Assembly (NCBI GenBank): GCA_000773965.1
Contig: JRUP01000011.1
Coordinates: 100,034-164,033 of the forward strand
Direction of reading: 5' to 3'
DNA: 64,000 bases
Source: Enterobacter cancerogenus
GTDB lineage: Bacteria > Pseudomonadota > Gammaproteobacteria > Enterobacterales > Enterobacteriaceae
Under the pieces are notes generated by a model. The model was not told the DNA's origin and made no database searches. It saw nothing but the letters and a program-made list of their open reading frames with translations. Positions 17,855 to 27,102 of this stretch are shown here, one piece after another. A program made the position numbers and the translations under genes. The first letter of the stretch is position 1, and each line of letters begins with the position of its first letter.

Positions 17855-18090
17855 GCTCATTAACTTCGGTGCGTTCTGCCAAAAGGGCCGCCGGCTTGTT
17901 AGATTTAATGCGTTCTGTACAAAGGCCTGGCTTTCTCGTTTGATTCAGTGTGTGCTGTAAAAGGAAAAACGACCGGCTCGTTTGATTCAATGCGTGTTGT
18001 TGAAGGATTAATCTGCTGGATTGAATCAAGGCATCCTCTCAAATTGACCTAAGTCTGCTCGGAAGCTTCAGTGTGTTTTATCAAAACGGG
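17855..18090. repeat. Degenerate tandem repeat, about six units of 34-46 bp
   Basis: Units begin near 17855, 17894, 17930, 17976, 18015 and 18057, each opening with GCT. The shared core is roughly TTTGATTCAATGCG followed by TTCTGTAAAAGG. Units three and four share CTCGTTTGATTCA. The tract fills the gap between the two inverted structured elements. The repeats are too divergent for a CRISPR array or a recent microsatellite. Confidence 0.6.
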
Positions 18091-18102
18091 CACCATATGA
18101 AT

Positions 18103-18309
18103 GGCCGTAGCACCTCTGATGCTGCAAGGGCTATCCGCAGCGCTGAGGCTTTTACGTTGTGCCAGGAGATCCACGCAGGGATGCGTGGATCAGTTCGGGG
18201 CCGACCAGGGATGGTCGATCCCCGAACGTTCCGTAGGCACGACGTGGAAGCCGAGGGCACCGCGTCAGCGGCGCGAGGACTGCCCGGCAGCAGCAGAGGT
18301 GCTACGGCC
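18103..18309 (-). repeat. Structured repeat element, copy 2 (16-bp terminal inverted repeats, opposite orientation)
   Basis: A 207-bp element whose ends GGCCGTAGCACCTCTG (18103-18118) and CAGAGGTGCTACGGCC (18294-18309) are perfect complements. Inside are GATCCACGC/GCGTGGATC (18168-18176/18183-18191), GTTCGGGG/CCCCGAAC (18193-18200/18220-18227) and CGACCA/TGGTCG (18202-18207/18212-18217). Read on the minus strand the core matches copy 1 through CGCCGCTGACGCGGT, CGGAACG, GGGGAT, TCCCTGCG, CCTGGC and CGCTGCGGAT. An ORF across it is not considered real. Confidence 0.8.
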
Positions 18310-18382
18310 CGCACCACCACACCAAAAAGCCCAAATGGACCTCGCATTCACAAGCTCTCTCATGATCTATGGCAGCCTGCAC

Positions 18383-19063
18383 TCACACAAGCGTGACACT
18401 GTCACTCACCAAAAAAGCCATCACTGTCGCGTCACGCTCGCCTCGGACTGCAGGCAATTCGCCCTGCTCACTGATCGAATCCCCCTGCAACAGCCGCTCC
18501 TCGCCAACAGTCACAATGCCATCCAGCAAGGTCAGCCATGTTGAGTAACCGGCAAGATGTGGCACCTCAACCTGTGCGCCCCGCTCCACTTTCAGATCAT
18601 AAATAAACACCTCCTGACCCAACGGCAGCGGTGCGTCGCTAGTTTCGGGTCCCGCCAGTAATGTCCAGGCGTTGAGCGCCACCCCATCAGCGCGAGTAAA
18701 ATCCAGGGTGCGTGGTGCACCACCGCTTTTAGCCGGACGGATATAAGCCTGCAACATCTCGGTTTCGACAAAAGGCGCAGACTCTTCATAACGCACGCCA
18801 CTTCCTGCACTCACCACCATGGCGCGTTTAGCATTCAGCGCGGTTTTGTCGCCATTTTCAGCAAGGTGCTGCGCCGAACCACGCCAGACGTAGCTGAAAA
18901 TCTCTTCGTCCTGACGGGTGTGCATCGGTATACGCGCATCCATTTTCAACGACATCTGATCAATAATCGTCAGCGGGCCAAAAGCCTCGCCAGGCCGTTG
19001 CCGGCGGATGGTAAAGGGACCGTATTCAAACAGTTGGTCACGCTGGGCACGCATTACGTTCAT
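18383..19063 (-). CDS. Pirin-family cupin protein
   Basis: Bicupin protein of 226 residues, close to the length of YhaK-type short pirins. The N-terminal cupin carries MHTRQDEEIFSYVWRG, where His and Glu would bind metal, and VVSAGSGVRYEES. The C-terminal cupin begins near LGQEVFIYDLKVERGAQVEV. GAGGAG lies six bases before the ATG at 19063. Pirins can act as quercetinases or redox-sensing cofactors; which applies here cannot be told. It is divergent from a tetR gene and may respond to it. Confidence 0.82.
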   Translation of the reverse strand: MNVMRAQRDQLFEYGPFTIRRQRPGEAFGPLTIIDQMSLKMDARIPMHTRQDEEIFSYVWRGSAQHLAENGDKTALNAKRAMVVSAGSGVRYEESAPFVETEMLQAYIRPAKSGGAPRTLDFTRADGVALNAWTLLAGPETSDAPLPLGQEVFIYDLKVERGAQVEVPHLAGYSTWLTLLDGIVTVGEERLLQGDSISEQGELPAVRGERDATVMAFLVSDSVTLV

Positions 19064-19083
19064 AATTTGCTCCTCAAAATGTG

Positions 19084-19103
19084 GCTATGCTCATCATGAT
19101 AGC
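19084..19103. promoter_or_regulatory. Imperfect palindrome upstream of the pirin gene
   Basis: GCTAT at 19084-19088 pairs with ATAGC at 19099-19103 around a nearly symmetric TCAT/ATGA centre. It lies 20-40 bp upstream of the pirin start, where a repressor site would be expected. Weak evidence. Confidence 0.3.
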
Positions 19104-19250
19104 GACATGAAAATCCCAGAACAGGTGTGCAATTTGCTCACTTAAGTCAAAATTTTTGAACATTGATAACTAACAGCAATAATAAGAAAAAGAAACAATC
19201 TAAAGAACGCGACTATTTAGCATTCAGGATTAGTCAGGCTGCTTGTTTTT

Positions 19251-19263
19251 GCGTAAAATACGC
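19251..19263. promoter_or_regulatory. Short palindrome upstream of tetR
   Basis: GCGTA-AAA-TACGC is a perfect 5-3-5 inverted repeat ending 22 bp before the tetR start at 19286. It could be an autoregulatory operator. Chance occurrence of a repeat this short is possible. Confidence 0.3.
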
Positions 19264-19285
19264 TTTTCCGTGATGAGTAAATAAT

Positions 19286-19849
19286 ATGAATCGCAGCGAA
19301 CAGATTCTTGATGCAGCTGAACAGTGCATGCGCCTAAAAGGGTTTCATCAAACGTCTATTCAGAATATTGCCAGCCAGGCAGATGTTAGCATTGGTTTAA
19401 TTTATAAATATTATAAAAACAAAGATGCCATTATCGAAGCGCTGGTGACCAATGTGGTGCAACGCATGATCGCATTATTAAACGCTGATTTTGAACGAAT
19501 TGCCCATGCGGGAGGCGTCACGCATTCGGTGCAGGACATTGTGCCGCCCGAAGTTGAGCACAGTATTGTCTTGTTGATGGAAGTCTCATCTGAAGCCACA
19601 CGTAACGAGCGTATTCGTCAGATAATGAATGATGCGTGGTTGGTATTAAAAAACAACTTTATTGCTCAGGAGCAGACGCTCAATCCGGCGCTGAAAGCCG
19701 ACGTCATCAACACCCGACTGCATATCATCTCTCTGGTGATTGATGGGATGATCATTCGCCGTTGCATGAAACAACGTGACGTGCCCGACGGATTTATGCC
19801 CTTTTTTGATGCCATCACGCGTGACATCAATCAGCATGATATGGCCTGA
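19286..19849 (+). CDS. TetR-family transcriptional regulator
   Basis: Regulator of 187 residues. Helix-turn-helix IQNIASQADVSIGLIYKYYK lies at about residues 26-45, followed by the usual KDAIIEALV helix. The C-terminal domain is of the AcrR-type ligand-binding kind. It is divergent from the pirin gene and convergent with a second tetR gene, with two bases between the stop codons. The target may be the pirin gene, the RND operon, or both; sequence alone does not decide. Confidence 0.85.
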   Translation: MNRSEQILDAAEQCMRLKGFHQTSIQNIASQADVSIGLIYKYYKNKDAIIEALVTNVVQRMIALLNADFERIAHAGGVTHSVQDIVPPEVEHSIVLLMEVSSEATRNERIRQIMNDAWLVLKNNFIAQEQTLNPALKADVINTRLHIISLVIDGMIIRRCMKQRDVPDGFMPFFDAITRDINQHDMA

Positions 19850-19851
19850 AA

Positions 19852-20436
19852 TCAGCCAAACAAATGATGTGTGAGAATGCCATTGATCCTGCCCTGTTCG
19901 TGATGATCCAGGTTCTTATCACCAAATGCGCGGCAGGCAACACCGTCTACCAGCATTAACAAAAATTGGATACGCTCATTACGCTGCTGTGGACTCACTT
20001 GAGCATACTGGCGGCTAAACGCTTTTTCCAAATCAGCAATCAATAGCTGTTCTTCTTGTGCCAAAACTTCCCGCACAGATTGATTACGCGACGCTTCCGA
20101 ATACATCTCCAGTAATAAGCAGCGGTCCTGATAGGGCCAGTCCTGCCAAAATGGCGATTCCGCATCAATAATATCGCGGGTGCTGCTTTGGTTCGGCAGA
20201 TTATCTTGTAAAAAAACACGCCAACTCGTGGCTATACTTTTAATCGTTTCACTGACGATGAATTCTTTGCTCTCAAAATAACGATATATCTGCCCTGCAC
20301 CCAAACCTGATTCCCGGCTTATATCAGCCATGCTCGCCCCGTGAAAACCGGAGCGACTAAAACATATTTTTGCAGCGGAAATAATTATTTGCTGTCGCTG
20401 TCGCACGAAGGCGTCATTCTCTGATTTGCTCAACAT
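19852..20436 (-). CDS. TetR-family regulator, probable controller of the RND efflux operon
   Basis: Regulator of 194 residues if translation begins at MLSKSEND, where TAGGAG lies just upstream (spacing is short). A longer reading to 20481 adds 15 unlikely residues. The helix-turn-helix is MADISRESGLGAGQIYRYFE. It lies on the same strand as, and 132 bp after, the outer-membrane factor gene, so it may be co-transcribed at low level with the pump or have its own promoter. The TGAACGTTCA palindrome upstream of the pump operon is a candidate target. Confidence 0.85.
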   Translation of the reverse strand: MLSKSENDAFVRQRQQIIISAAKICFSRSGFHGASMADISRESGLGAGQIYRYFESKEFIVSETIKSIATSWRVFLQDNLPNQSSTRDIIDAESPFWQDWPYQDRCLLLEMYSEASRNQSVREVLAQEEQLLIADLEKAFSRQYAQVSPQQRNERIQFLLMLVDGVACRAFGDKNLDHHEQGRINGILTHHLFG

Positions 20437-20568
20437 AACTCCTAAAAGTGGCCGGCGCGTAATTATTGTTTTTCCTATCATACGCGAAGGGATTTATAGC
20501 CGATATGCTGGCTATAAATCCGGTTACATTTTTTCCCTGGTCGCTAACGCATCGACCCGGGGCGATCA

Positions 20569-21993
20569 TCACAGTTTCAGTTCAGATTCTTTCAACGCCG
20601 TACCACCACCCATCACTTTGTAGAAAGTATTGAGGTTCTGGTAGTAAGCCTGCTCAACGCTCACCAGGCTGGTGCGTGCTGTATACAGCGTGCGCTGTGC
20701 AGTTAACGCATTCAGATAGGTATCCACACCATTTTGATAGCGCAGATCCGCCAGGTGGTAATAGGTTTGCGAAGCAGCAACATTATTACGCTGACTGGTC
20801 AGCTGATCGTTGATGGTGCCGCGTCGTGCCAACGCATCGGCCACTTCTGAGAACGCCGTTTGGACCGCCTTCTCATACACCGCCACGTAATACTCTTTCT
20901 GCGCTTTGGTGTAGTTGAGGTAGGAAACGTTGTAGCCGCCTTTGAAAATCGGCAGCGAGATACTTGGGGCAAACGACCAGATTCCCGCACCGTTCTTGAA
21001 CAGCGAAGACAAATCTGAACTGCCCACCCCACCGCTGGCGGTGAGGGAGATGCTTGGGAAGAAGTTAGCGCGTGCCGCCCCGATATTGGCATTAGCGGCT
21101 TTTAAGTTGTGCTCTGCCTGCAACACGTCCGGGCGATTATTCAGTGCATCCGATGACACGCCAGCAGGTACGGCTTTCAATGCATCGCCAATGGACTCAA
21201 TGCTTTCAGGCAACAAATTATCTGGCACGCTTTTGCCTACCACCAGATCCAGCGCGTTTTTATCCTGCGCCACGCTGGTGGTGTAACTGGCCACATCCGC
21301 CTGAGCAGATTGATAAGTGGTCTCTGCTGACGCGACATCCACCATCGAATCCACACCGTTCTGCAGACGCTTGCGCGTCACTTCCAGTGACTGACGCGCA
21401 CTCTCTGCCGTCTCTTTAGCGATCGCCAGATTGCTGCGATCGGCGGCCAGCTGCAGCCAGTAATCCACGGTGTTATACAGCACCGTCAGGCGCGTACTGC
21501 GGGCGCCCTCCAGCGTGCCGAGATAAGTTTCATACTGCTGGCGCGACAGACTCTGGTTCTTGCCAAACAGATCCAATTCAAACGAGCTGACGCTGCCCTC
21601 GGCTGAATAGGTATTGCTGAGCGCAGTTTGATTTCCCTCCCCGGTTAGCGCGCGTGAACGTGTGCCGCTCACGCCAGCGCTCAGGCTGGGGAACAAATCG
21701 GCACGCTGCTCACCATACTGAGCATGAGCCGATTTCACACTGGCCACCGCTTCACGCAGATCGCGGCTGCTGTCCAGCGCCATCGTCACCACCTGGCGCA
21801 GCTTCGCATCCAGCACATAATCCTGCCAGCTGATATCACGATAGTTAGCCGGTGTGCCTTGTAACGTCCGATAGGCATCGCCGGTGGGCGCGGTGGTATT
21901 CACCGCATCCTTTGGCCGATCGTAATGCGGATCGAGAGATACGCAACCCGCAAGGAAACACGGCAAAAACACCATTAAAAGTTTTGCAGACAT
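20569..21993 (-). CDS. RND efflux outer-membrane factor lipoprotein (OprM/NodT family)
   Basis: Outer-membrane channel of 474 residues. The signal peptide ends in the lipobox LAGC at about residues 14-17, so the mature protein is lipidated. Two repeated outer-membrane-efflux domains follow; each has the long helical hairpin pattern (DLRQAV-like RDLREAVASVKSAHAQYG and RPDVLQAEHNLKAANANIGAARANFFPSISL split over the second repeat). It forms the trimeric exit duct for the adjacent AcrB-type pump. GGAGGAG precedes the start and only one base separates it from the pump gene stop. Confidence 0.92.
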   Translation of the reverse strand: MSAKLLMVFLPCFLAGCVSLDPHYDRPKDAVNTTAPTGDAYRTLQGTPANYRDISWQDYVLDAKLRQVVTMALDSSRDLREAVASVKSAHAQYGEQRADLFPSLSAGVSGTRSRALTGEGNQTALSNTYSAEGSVSSFELDLFGKNQSLSRQQYETYLGTLEGARSTRLTVLYNTVDYWLQLAADRSNLAIAKETAESARQSLEVTRKRLQNGVDSMVDVASAETTYQSAQADVASYTTSVAQDKNALDLVVGKSVPDNLLPESIESIGDALKAVPAGVSSDALNNRPDVLQAEHNLKAANANIGAARANFFPSISLTASGGVGSSDLSSLFKNGAGIWSFAPSISLPIFKGGYNVSYLNYTKAQKEYYVAVYEKAVQTAFSEVADALARRGTINDQLTSQRNNVAASQTYYHLADLRYQNGVDTYLNALTAQRTLYTARTSLVSVEQAYYQNLNTFYKVMGGGTALKESELKL

Positions 21994-21994
21994 A

Positions 21995-24900
21995 TTACTC
22001 CTCCGCCTTCACAGCAGATTCGGTTGACTGTGCATCGTCATGCGGAATCGCCGGGAAAACGCGACGGACCAGAACAAAGAACAGCGGTACAAAGAAGATG
22101 GCCAGCAAGGTCGCGGTCAGGGTGCCGCCGATAATTCCGGTGCCGATAGCGATACGGCTGTTCGCCCCCGCACCGGTGGAAATCGCCAATGGCAGTACCC
22201 CAGCGGTAAACGCCAGCGAAGTCATGATGATCGGACGCAAACGCATGGTGGCGGCATGCACCGCGGCTTTCACCAGGTTCTCACCCTTGCGATAGTTCTC
22301 CTCAGCGAATTCCACGATCAAAATCGCGTTCTTGGCCGAGAGTCCAATGATGGTCAATAGCGCGACCTGGAAATAGACGTCGTTTTCCAGACCGCGTAGC
22401 GTAATGGCCAGCAAGGAACCGATGACGCCCAACGGCACCACCATCATCACCGAGAACGGCACTGACCAGCTCTCATACAGCGCGGCGAGACACAGGAACA
22501 CCACAATCAGGGAGATGCCATACAACGACATCGCCTGGTTGCCGGAGAGTTTTTCCTGATAAGAGAGGCCGCTCCATGCATAGGTGGTACCGGTTGGCAG
22601 TTTGGCCGCCAGTTTTTCCATAGCGGTGATGGCATCGCCCGAACTCTTGCCCGATGCTGACGATCCTTCAATCTCATAGGAAGCCAGGCCGTTATAACGT
22701 GACAGCACATCTGGACCGTAAGCCCATTTTGAGGAGGCGAACGACGAGAACGGCACCATGGTGGTGTTGCTGCTGCTATCCGTTCCGCGCACGTACCATT
22801 GATCGATATCTTCAGGCTTACTGCGGAACTGCTGATCGCCCTGCATGTAAACCTTCTTCACGCGACCACGATCGGTGAAGTCGTTGACGTAACTGCCGCC
22901 AATCGCTGCACTCAAGGTGGTGTTGATGTCACTGATGGTCAGGCCCAGTGACTGCGCTTTGGCATCATCAATACTCACATCCAGCTGAGGCAAATCGGGT
23001 AACGAGTTGGCACGCACCGCGCTCAACACCGGATCCTGATTGGCTTCAGCGATCAGCTGGTTACGCATCTTCAGCAGTTGGTCACGATCGGTTGCGCCGC
23101 GCGCTTGCAGTTCAAAGGTAAAGCCGTTGGACTGGCCCAGTCCCGAGACAGAAGGCGGTGACAACACGAAAATCTGTGCATCACGAATACTGGACAGCGC
23201 AGCCATGGCGCGTCCTGCTATCGCATCGGCGCTGTTCTCTGTGCCTTTACGCTCACTCCAGTTTTTCAGCGAAATAAAGCCAATACCGGCGTTCTGTCCG
23301 CTGCCCGCAAAGCTGAAGCCGTTAACCAGCATGCTGACGTTAACGTTATCTTTCTCTTTGGTCGCGAAATACTGCTGAACCTGCTGACGGACTTCACTGG
23401 TGCGGTTTTCCGTGGCACCCGGTGCCAGCTGATACTGCACCATGATATAGCCCTGATCTTCGGTCGGCAGGAAGCCGGTCGGCAGGCGCAGATACAGCAC
23501 CGCACATCCGATCAACAACACGCCGTACAGCAGCAGATAACGTACTGAACGGTGCACCACATGGCCGACGCCGTTTTGATAGCGCCCCTGTACTTTTTCA
23601 TAGCTACGGTTAAACCAGCCAAAGAAGCCTTTGGTGCCGCTTTCGTGGTTATGCGGTTTCAGCAAGGTGGCACAGAGTGCCGGCGTCAGCGTCAGCGCGA
23701 CAATCACCGACAGCACCATCGACGACACAATGGTAATGGAGAACTGGCGATAAATGACGCCAGTTGAGCCACTGAAGAAGGTCATCGGCAGGAACACCGC
23801 CGACAGCACCAGGGCAATACCGACCAGCGCCCCCGTAATCTCTTTCATCGATTTTTCGGTGGCCTGTCGCGGTGGTAATCCCTCTTCGCGCATCACACGC
23901 TCAACGTTTTCCACGACGACAATCGCATCATCGACCAGCAAGCCGATGGCGAGCACCATGCCGAACATGGTTAAGGTGTTAATCGAATAACCAAACAGCG
24001 ACAGCACGCCAAAGGTGCCCAGTAACACGACCGGCACGGCAATCGCCGGGATCAGTGTGGTACGAATGTTCTGCAGGAACACGAACATCACGATGACCAC
24101 CAGAATCACCGCTTCGATCAGCGTTTTCACCACTTCTTCAATCGAGATTTTTACAAAGTCGGTACTGTCGAGCGGATAAGCGATCTCATAGCCCGCAGGC
24201 ATACTGCTGCGGAACTCATTGATGGTGGATTTCACCTGTTCGGCGGTGGAAAGCGCATTGGCACCCGACGCCAGCTGAACCGCGATACCCGAAGCGGGAT
24301 GGCCGTTCGCCAACACGTTGGCACTGTAATCCTCATCACCCATCTCGACGCGCGCCACATCACTCAGGCGCACCACGGAACCGTCAGACTGGCTTTTCAG
24401 TACAATATTACGGAACTGTTCTGGCGTTTGCAGACGTGAACGCGAACGCACCGTTGCCACCAGTTGCTGCTCTTTACTGGCAGGCTGCGCACCCAACTGG
24501 CCGGAAGAGACCTGGGTATTTTGGCTCTCCAGCGCGGTGGTGACATCCGACGGCATCAGCGAATAGGAGGCGAGTTTGCTCGGGTCTAACCAGATACGCA
24601 TCGCGTACTCTGCACCAAATACCTGCACGCTCCCGACGCCGCTGACACGCGCCAGCGTATCTTCCATATTACTGACCATATAGTCAGCCACATCGGAAGA
24701 ACTGCTTTTATTGGTTTTATCGTACACCGCAAGGATCAGCAGGAAGTCGCTCTGCGCTTTTTCCACGGTGACACCCTGTGTGGTCACGGCGGTAGGCAGA
24801 CGGCTTTCTGCCTGCTGAACCTTATTTTGTACCTGAACCTGAGCGATATCGGGGTCAGTGCCTTGCTGGAAGGTCACATTGATTTTTACCTGACCGGTTG

Positions 24901-25156
24901 ACGCCGTGCTGGTGGAGTTGAAATAGAGTAAACCATCCAACCCGGTCAACTGCTGCTCAATCACCTGGGTGACACTGCTCTCCAGCGTTTCCGCCGAGGC
25001 ACCAGTGTAGGTGGCCTGAATGCTGATCTGTGGCGGCGCCACATCGGGATATTGCGCCACGGGCAGGCTGTTAATACTTAGTAAACCGAACATCATAATG
25101 CAGATGGCGATAACCCAGGCAAACACCGGCCGACGAATAAAGAACTGAGCCAACAT
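21995..25156 (-). CDS. RND multidrug efflux transporter, AcrB/MexB (HAE1) family
   Basis: Inner-membrane drug/proton antiporter of 1053 residues, full family length. The proton-relay aspartates lie in [17 protein letters not shown] (about residues 402-418) and the matching Lys in [11 protein letters not shown] near residue 940. The N-terminus [18 protein letters not shown] is the first membrane helix. Two large periplasmic loops and twelve helices are inferred from hydrophobicity. It works with the fusion protein encoded one base upstream and the channel encoded downstream. Substrates are likely amphipathic drugs or plant antimicrobials. Confidence 0.95.
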   Translation of the reverse strand: MLAQFFIRRPVFAWVIAICIMMFGLLSINSLPVAQYPDVAPPQISIQATYTGASAETLESSVTQVIEQQLTGLDGLLYFNSTSTASTGQVKINVTFQQGTDPDIAQVQVQNKVQQAESRLPTAVTTQGVTVEKAQSDFLLILAVYDKTNKSSSSDVADYMVSNMEDTLARVSGVGSVQVFGAEYAMRIWLDPSKLASYSLMPSDVTTALESQNTQVSSGQLGAQPASKEQQLVATVRSRSRLQTPEQFRNIVLKSQSDGSVVRLSDVARVEMGDEDYSANVLANGHPASGIAVQLASGANALSTAEQVKSTINEFRSSMPAGYEIAYPLDSTDFVKISIEEVVKTLIEAVILVVIVMFVFLQNIRTTLIPAIAVPVVLLGTFGVLSLFGYSINTLTMFGMVLAIGLLVDDAIVVVENVERVMREEGLPPRQATEKSMKEITGALVGIALVLSAVFLPMTFFSGSTGVIYRQFSITIVSSMVLSVIVALTLTPALCATLLKPHNHESGTKGFFGWFNRSYEKVQGRYQNGVGHVVHRSVRYLLLYGVLLIGCAVLYLRLPTGFLPTEDQGYIMVQYQLAPGATENRTSEVRQQVQQYFATKEKDNVNVSMLVNGFSFAGSGQNAGIGFISLKNWSERKGTENSADAIAGRAMAALSSIRDAQIFVLSPPSVSGLGQSNGFTFELQARGATDRDQLLKMRNQLIAEANQDPVLSAVRANSLPDLPQLDVSIDDAKAQSLGLTISDINTTLSAAIGGSYVNDFTDRGRVKKVYMQGDQQFRSKPEDIDQWYVRGTDSSSNTTMVPFSSFASSKWAYGPDVLSRYNGLASYEIEGSSASGKSSGDAITAMEKLAAKLPTGTTYAWSGLSYQEKLSGNQAMSLYGISLIVVFLCLAALYESWSVPFSVMMVVPLGVIGSLLAITLRGLENDVYFQVALLTIIGLSAKNAILIVEFAEENYRKGENLVKAAVHAATMRLRPIIMTSLAFTAGVLPLAISTGAGANSRIAIGTGIIGGTLTATLLAIFFVPLFFVLVRRVFPAIPHDDAQSTESAVKAEE

Positions 25157-25157
25157 A

Positions 25158-26306
25158 TCAGTTGCCCTCGCTGGTCGCGGCTTTATCGTTTGGCGTCACT
25201 TCTACGGCTTTAACACTCATGCCCGCCTGCACTTTACCGGTACCTTCAACAATCAGTTTGTCGCCGCTGTTGAGACCAGAGGTAATCAGCCACTTATTGC
25301 CGATCACGCGATCGGCCACTACTTCACGGCTCTCGACTTTGTTCTCTTTATCGACCACCAGCGCGGTGGCATTGCCTTTGGCGTCACGCGTAATACCCTG
25401 CTGCGGCGCGAGGATCGCATCGGTTTTAACGCCGTTAGTCACATTGGCGCGCACATACATGCCCGGCAACAGCTCATGTTGCGGGTTAGGGAAAATCGCG
25501 CGCAGCGTCACGGTGCCCGTCGCTTCATCTACCGACACTTCTGTCAGTTCCAGTTTGCCCGGATGGGCATAAGCACTGCCATCTTCGAGTTTCACCGTCA
25601 CCGGCACGGCATCCGTGCTCTGCTGCAAGGAAGCCTGCTGACGTTTCAGCTTCAGCAGTTGAACGCTGGATTGGGTGAGATCGACATAAATAGGATCGAG
25701 CGCGCGAATGGTCGCCAGCGCGGTGGTCTGGCTGGCAGTCACCAGCGCACCTGGCGTCACGGAGGAAATGCCAATGCGTCCACTGATTGGGGCTTTGATC
25801 TGCGTGTAATTCAGGTTGATGCGTGCGCTTTCAACCGCAGCACGATACTGATCCACGGATGCGACATTTTGTTGGTAAGTGGCTAACGCGTCATCTGCAT
25901 CCTGGCGCGACACGCCGTTCTCTTTCACCAGTGCTGCATAGCGCTCCGCTTTGAGTTTGCTGCTTTTCACCAATGCCTGAGCATTCTTTAATTGTGCCAA
26001 AGCCTGATCGTAACTGGCCTGATAGCTGGCCGGATCGATTTGATATAGCACCTGACCGGCTTTCACTTCATCCCCTTCGGTAAACAGGCGCTTCAAAATA
26101 ATCCCTTCAACCTGGGGGCGCACTTCTGAGGTCATACTGCCCGTCACACGGCCCGCGAGCTGGCTGTCCAGCGCCACTGACTCGCTTTGCAAGGTTTTAA
26201 CACCCACTTCGGTGGTCGGAGTGGCGGCTTGTTGACTGCTGTTTTGATCGCAGGCGGCGACTAACATCACCAGCCCGGCGATCACACTGCGCTGAAAATT
26301 CTTCAT
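25158..26306 (-). CDS. RND efflux periplasmic adaptor (AcrA/MexA-type membrane fusion protein)
   Basis: Adaptor lipoprotein of 382 residues. The signal ends in a lipobox-like VAAC before DQNSS. The split lipoyl/hairpin architecture is seen: [19 protein letters not shown] at about residues 61-79, a coiled-coil hairpin rich in Ala, Gln and Lys to about residue 165, then [16 protein letters not shown]. Beta-barrel and membrane-proximal domains follow. First gene of the three-gene pump operon, with a perfect palindrome 15 bp before its start. Confidence 0.93.
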   Translation of the reverse strand: MKNFQRSVIAGLVMLVAACDQNSSQQAATPTTEVGVKTLQSESVALDSQLAGRVTGSMTSEVRPQVEGIILKRLFTEGDEVKAGQVLYQIDPASYQASYDQALAQLKNAQALVKSSKLKAERYAALVKENGVSRQDADDALATYQQNVASVDQYRAAVESARINLNYTQIKAPISGRIGISSVTPGALVTASQTTALATIRALDPIYVDLTQSSVQLLKLKRQQASLQQSTDAVPVTVKLEDGSAYAHPGKLELTEVSVDEATGTVTLRAIFPNPQHELLPGMYVRANVTNGVKTDAILAPQQGITRDAKGNATALVVDKENKVESREVVADRVIGNKWLITSGLNSGDKLIVEGTGKVQAGMSVKAVEVTPNDKAATSEGN

Positions 26307-26320
26307 GAATTACCCTGTAG

Positions 26321-26330
26321 TGAACGTTCA
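26321..26330. promoter_or_regulatory. TGAACGTTCA palindrome upstream of the RND operon
   Basis: A perfect 10-bp palindrome 15-24 bp upstream of the adaptor start codon. Its position near the likely transcription start suits repression by a TetR-family protein; two tetR genes lie at the other end of the operon. Confidence 0.5.
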
Positions 26331-27102
26331 TTCTCAGTGTGCAGTCTAACAAATCATCCTGAGATCGACTGTCAGGAAAATGAAAAGAGAGCGATTGTCG
26401 CTAAGCTTAATGTGCGGCGGTGCAGAGGGAGCATAGAGAGAGGAGAAACCCATTCAGGTATCATTTGGAAACATGAACAAAATCGAACCAAAGAATGAAA
26501 GATTGTCATGTTACAAAACAACAACAGATATTAACGGAAACTACTGTGTTATTGATATTTTTCTGATGATATTTGCCTTATGTCGATCAAATCATCTATG
26601 CTAATTTCATCGTGACTTTTGGAAAGGCAATTCTCAATAAATAACCCACTGGTAAAGTCACTGCTGACATCTTCCCAAATTAATATCATCACCCGCCGCT
26701 ATATTCCCTGACATGTATCCTTAAGCGAAACGTCTATTTCGTCATAATAAAAATTTATTTTTCGCTTCAAATTAAAGTCATATGAAAAATACAGCTTTCA
26801 ATGACCACCGCGCAAGCCAATAAATATAAGGCCTGCGCTATTTGTCATACTAAAGATGACAATTTTAATTGATGCGTTATGTTTTCGTTAACAAAACGTT
26901 TAGGAAGTTTCTTATCTTCACAGAGTCCAGCAAATAATATAAAAACATCGAAAGATTTGTAAATTCGACAAATAACAAGGCGCTTCTGCTTAGGCAGAAT
27001 TAATTGCGCCAAAGATTTTTATTGCCAATTTATTTCAGGATGCAAAATAGAGATTTTGCGATCCGTGCGGTAGCCATGCCGAAATAAAAAGAAAGGGTCA
27101 TT
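26331..27102. other. AT-rich gene-free region between the efflux and T6SS loci
   Basis: About 770 bp with no credible ORF and clearly lower GC than either flank. It must contain the RND promoter (minus strand) and the T6SS promoter (plus strand). TTGTCAT/ATGACAA arms occur at 26842-26848/26856-26862. No sigma-54 site was found by eye. Such AT-rich leaders are typical H-NS targets, which is an inference only. Confidence 0.55.

Noticed and set aside
17838-18029. 63-codon minus-strand ORF with repeated QHALNQT-like words
   Set aside because: The peptide repeats simply mirror the degenerate DNA tandem repeats.
17855-18090. Possible CRISPR array
   Set aside because: Units are diverged, of variable length and without unique spacers; no cas genes are nearby.
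17667-18309. Insertion sequence or transposon
   Set aside because: Terminal inverted repeats exist, but there is no transposase ORF, no clear target duplication, and the two copies have different ends.
18073-18396. 107-codon plus-strand ORF, with an 88-codon minus-strand ORF over the same bases
   Set aside because: Both lie across structured repeat copy 2; composition is set by hairpin stems and there is no ribosome site or recognisable domain.
26331-27102. Sigma-54 promoter for the T6SS
   Set aside because: No GG-N10-GC type element with the expected flanks was found on reading the region.
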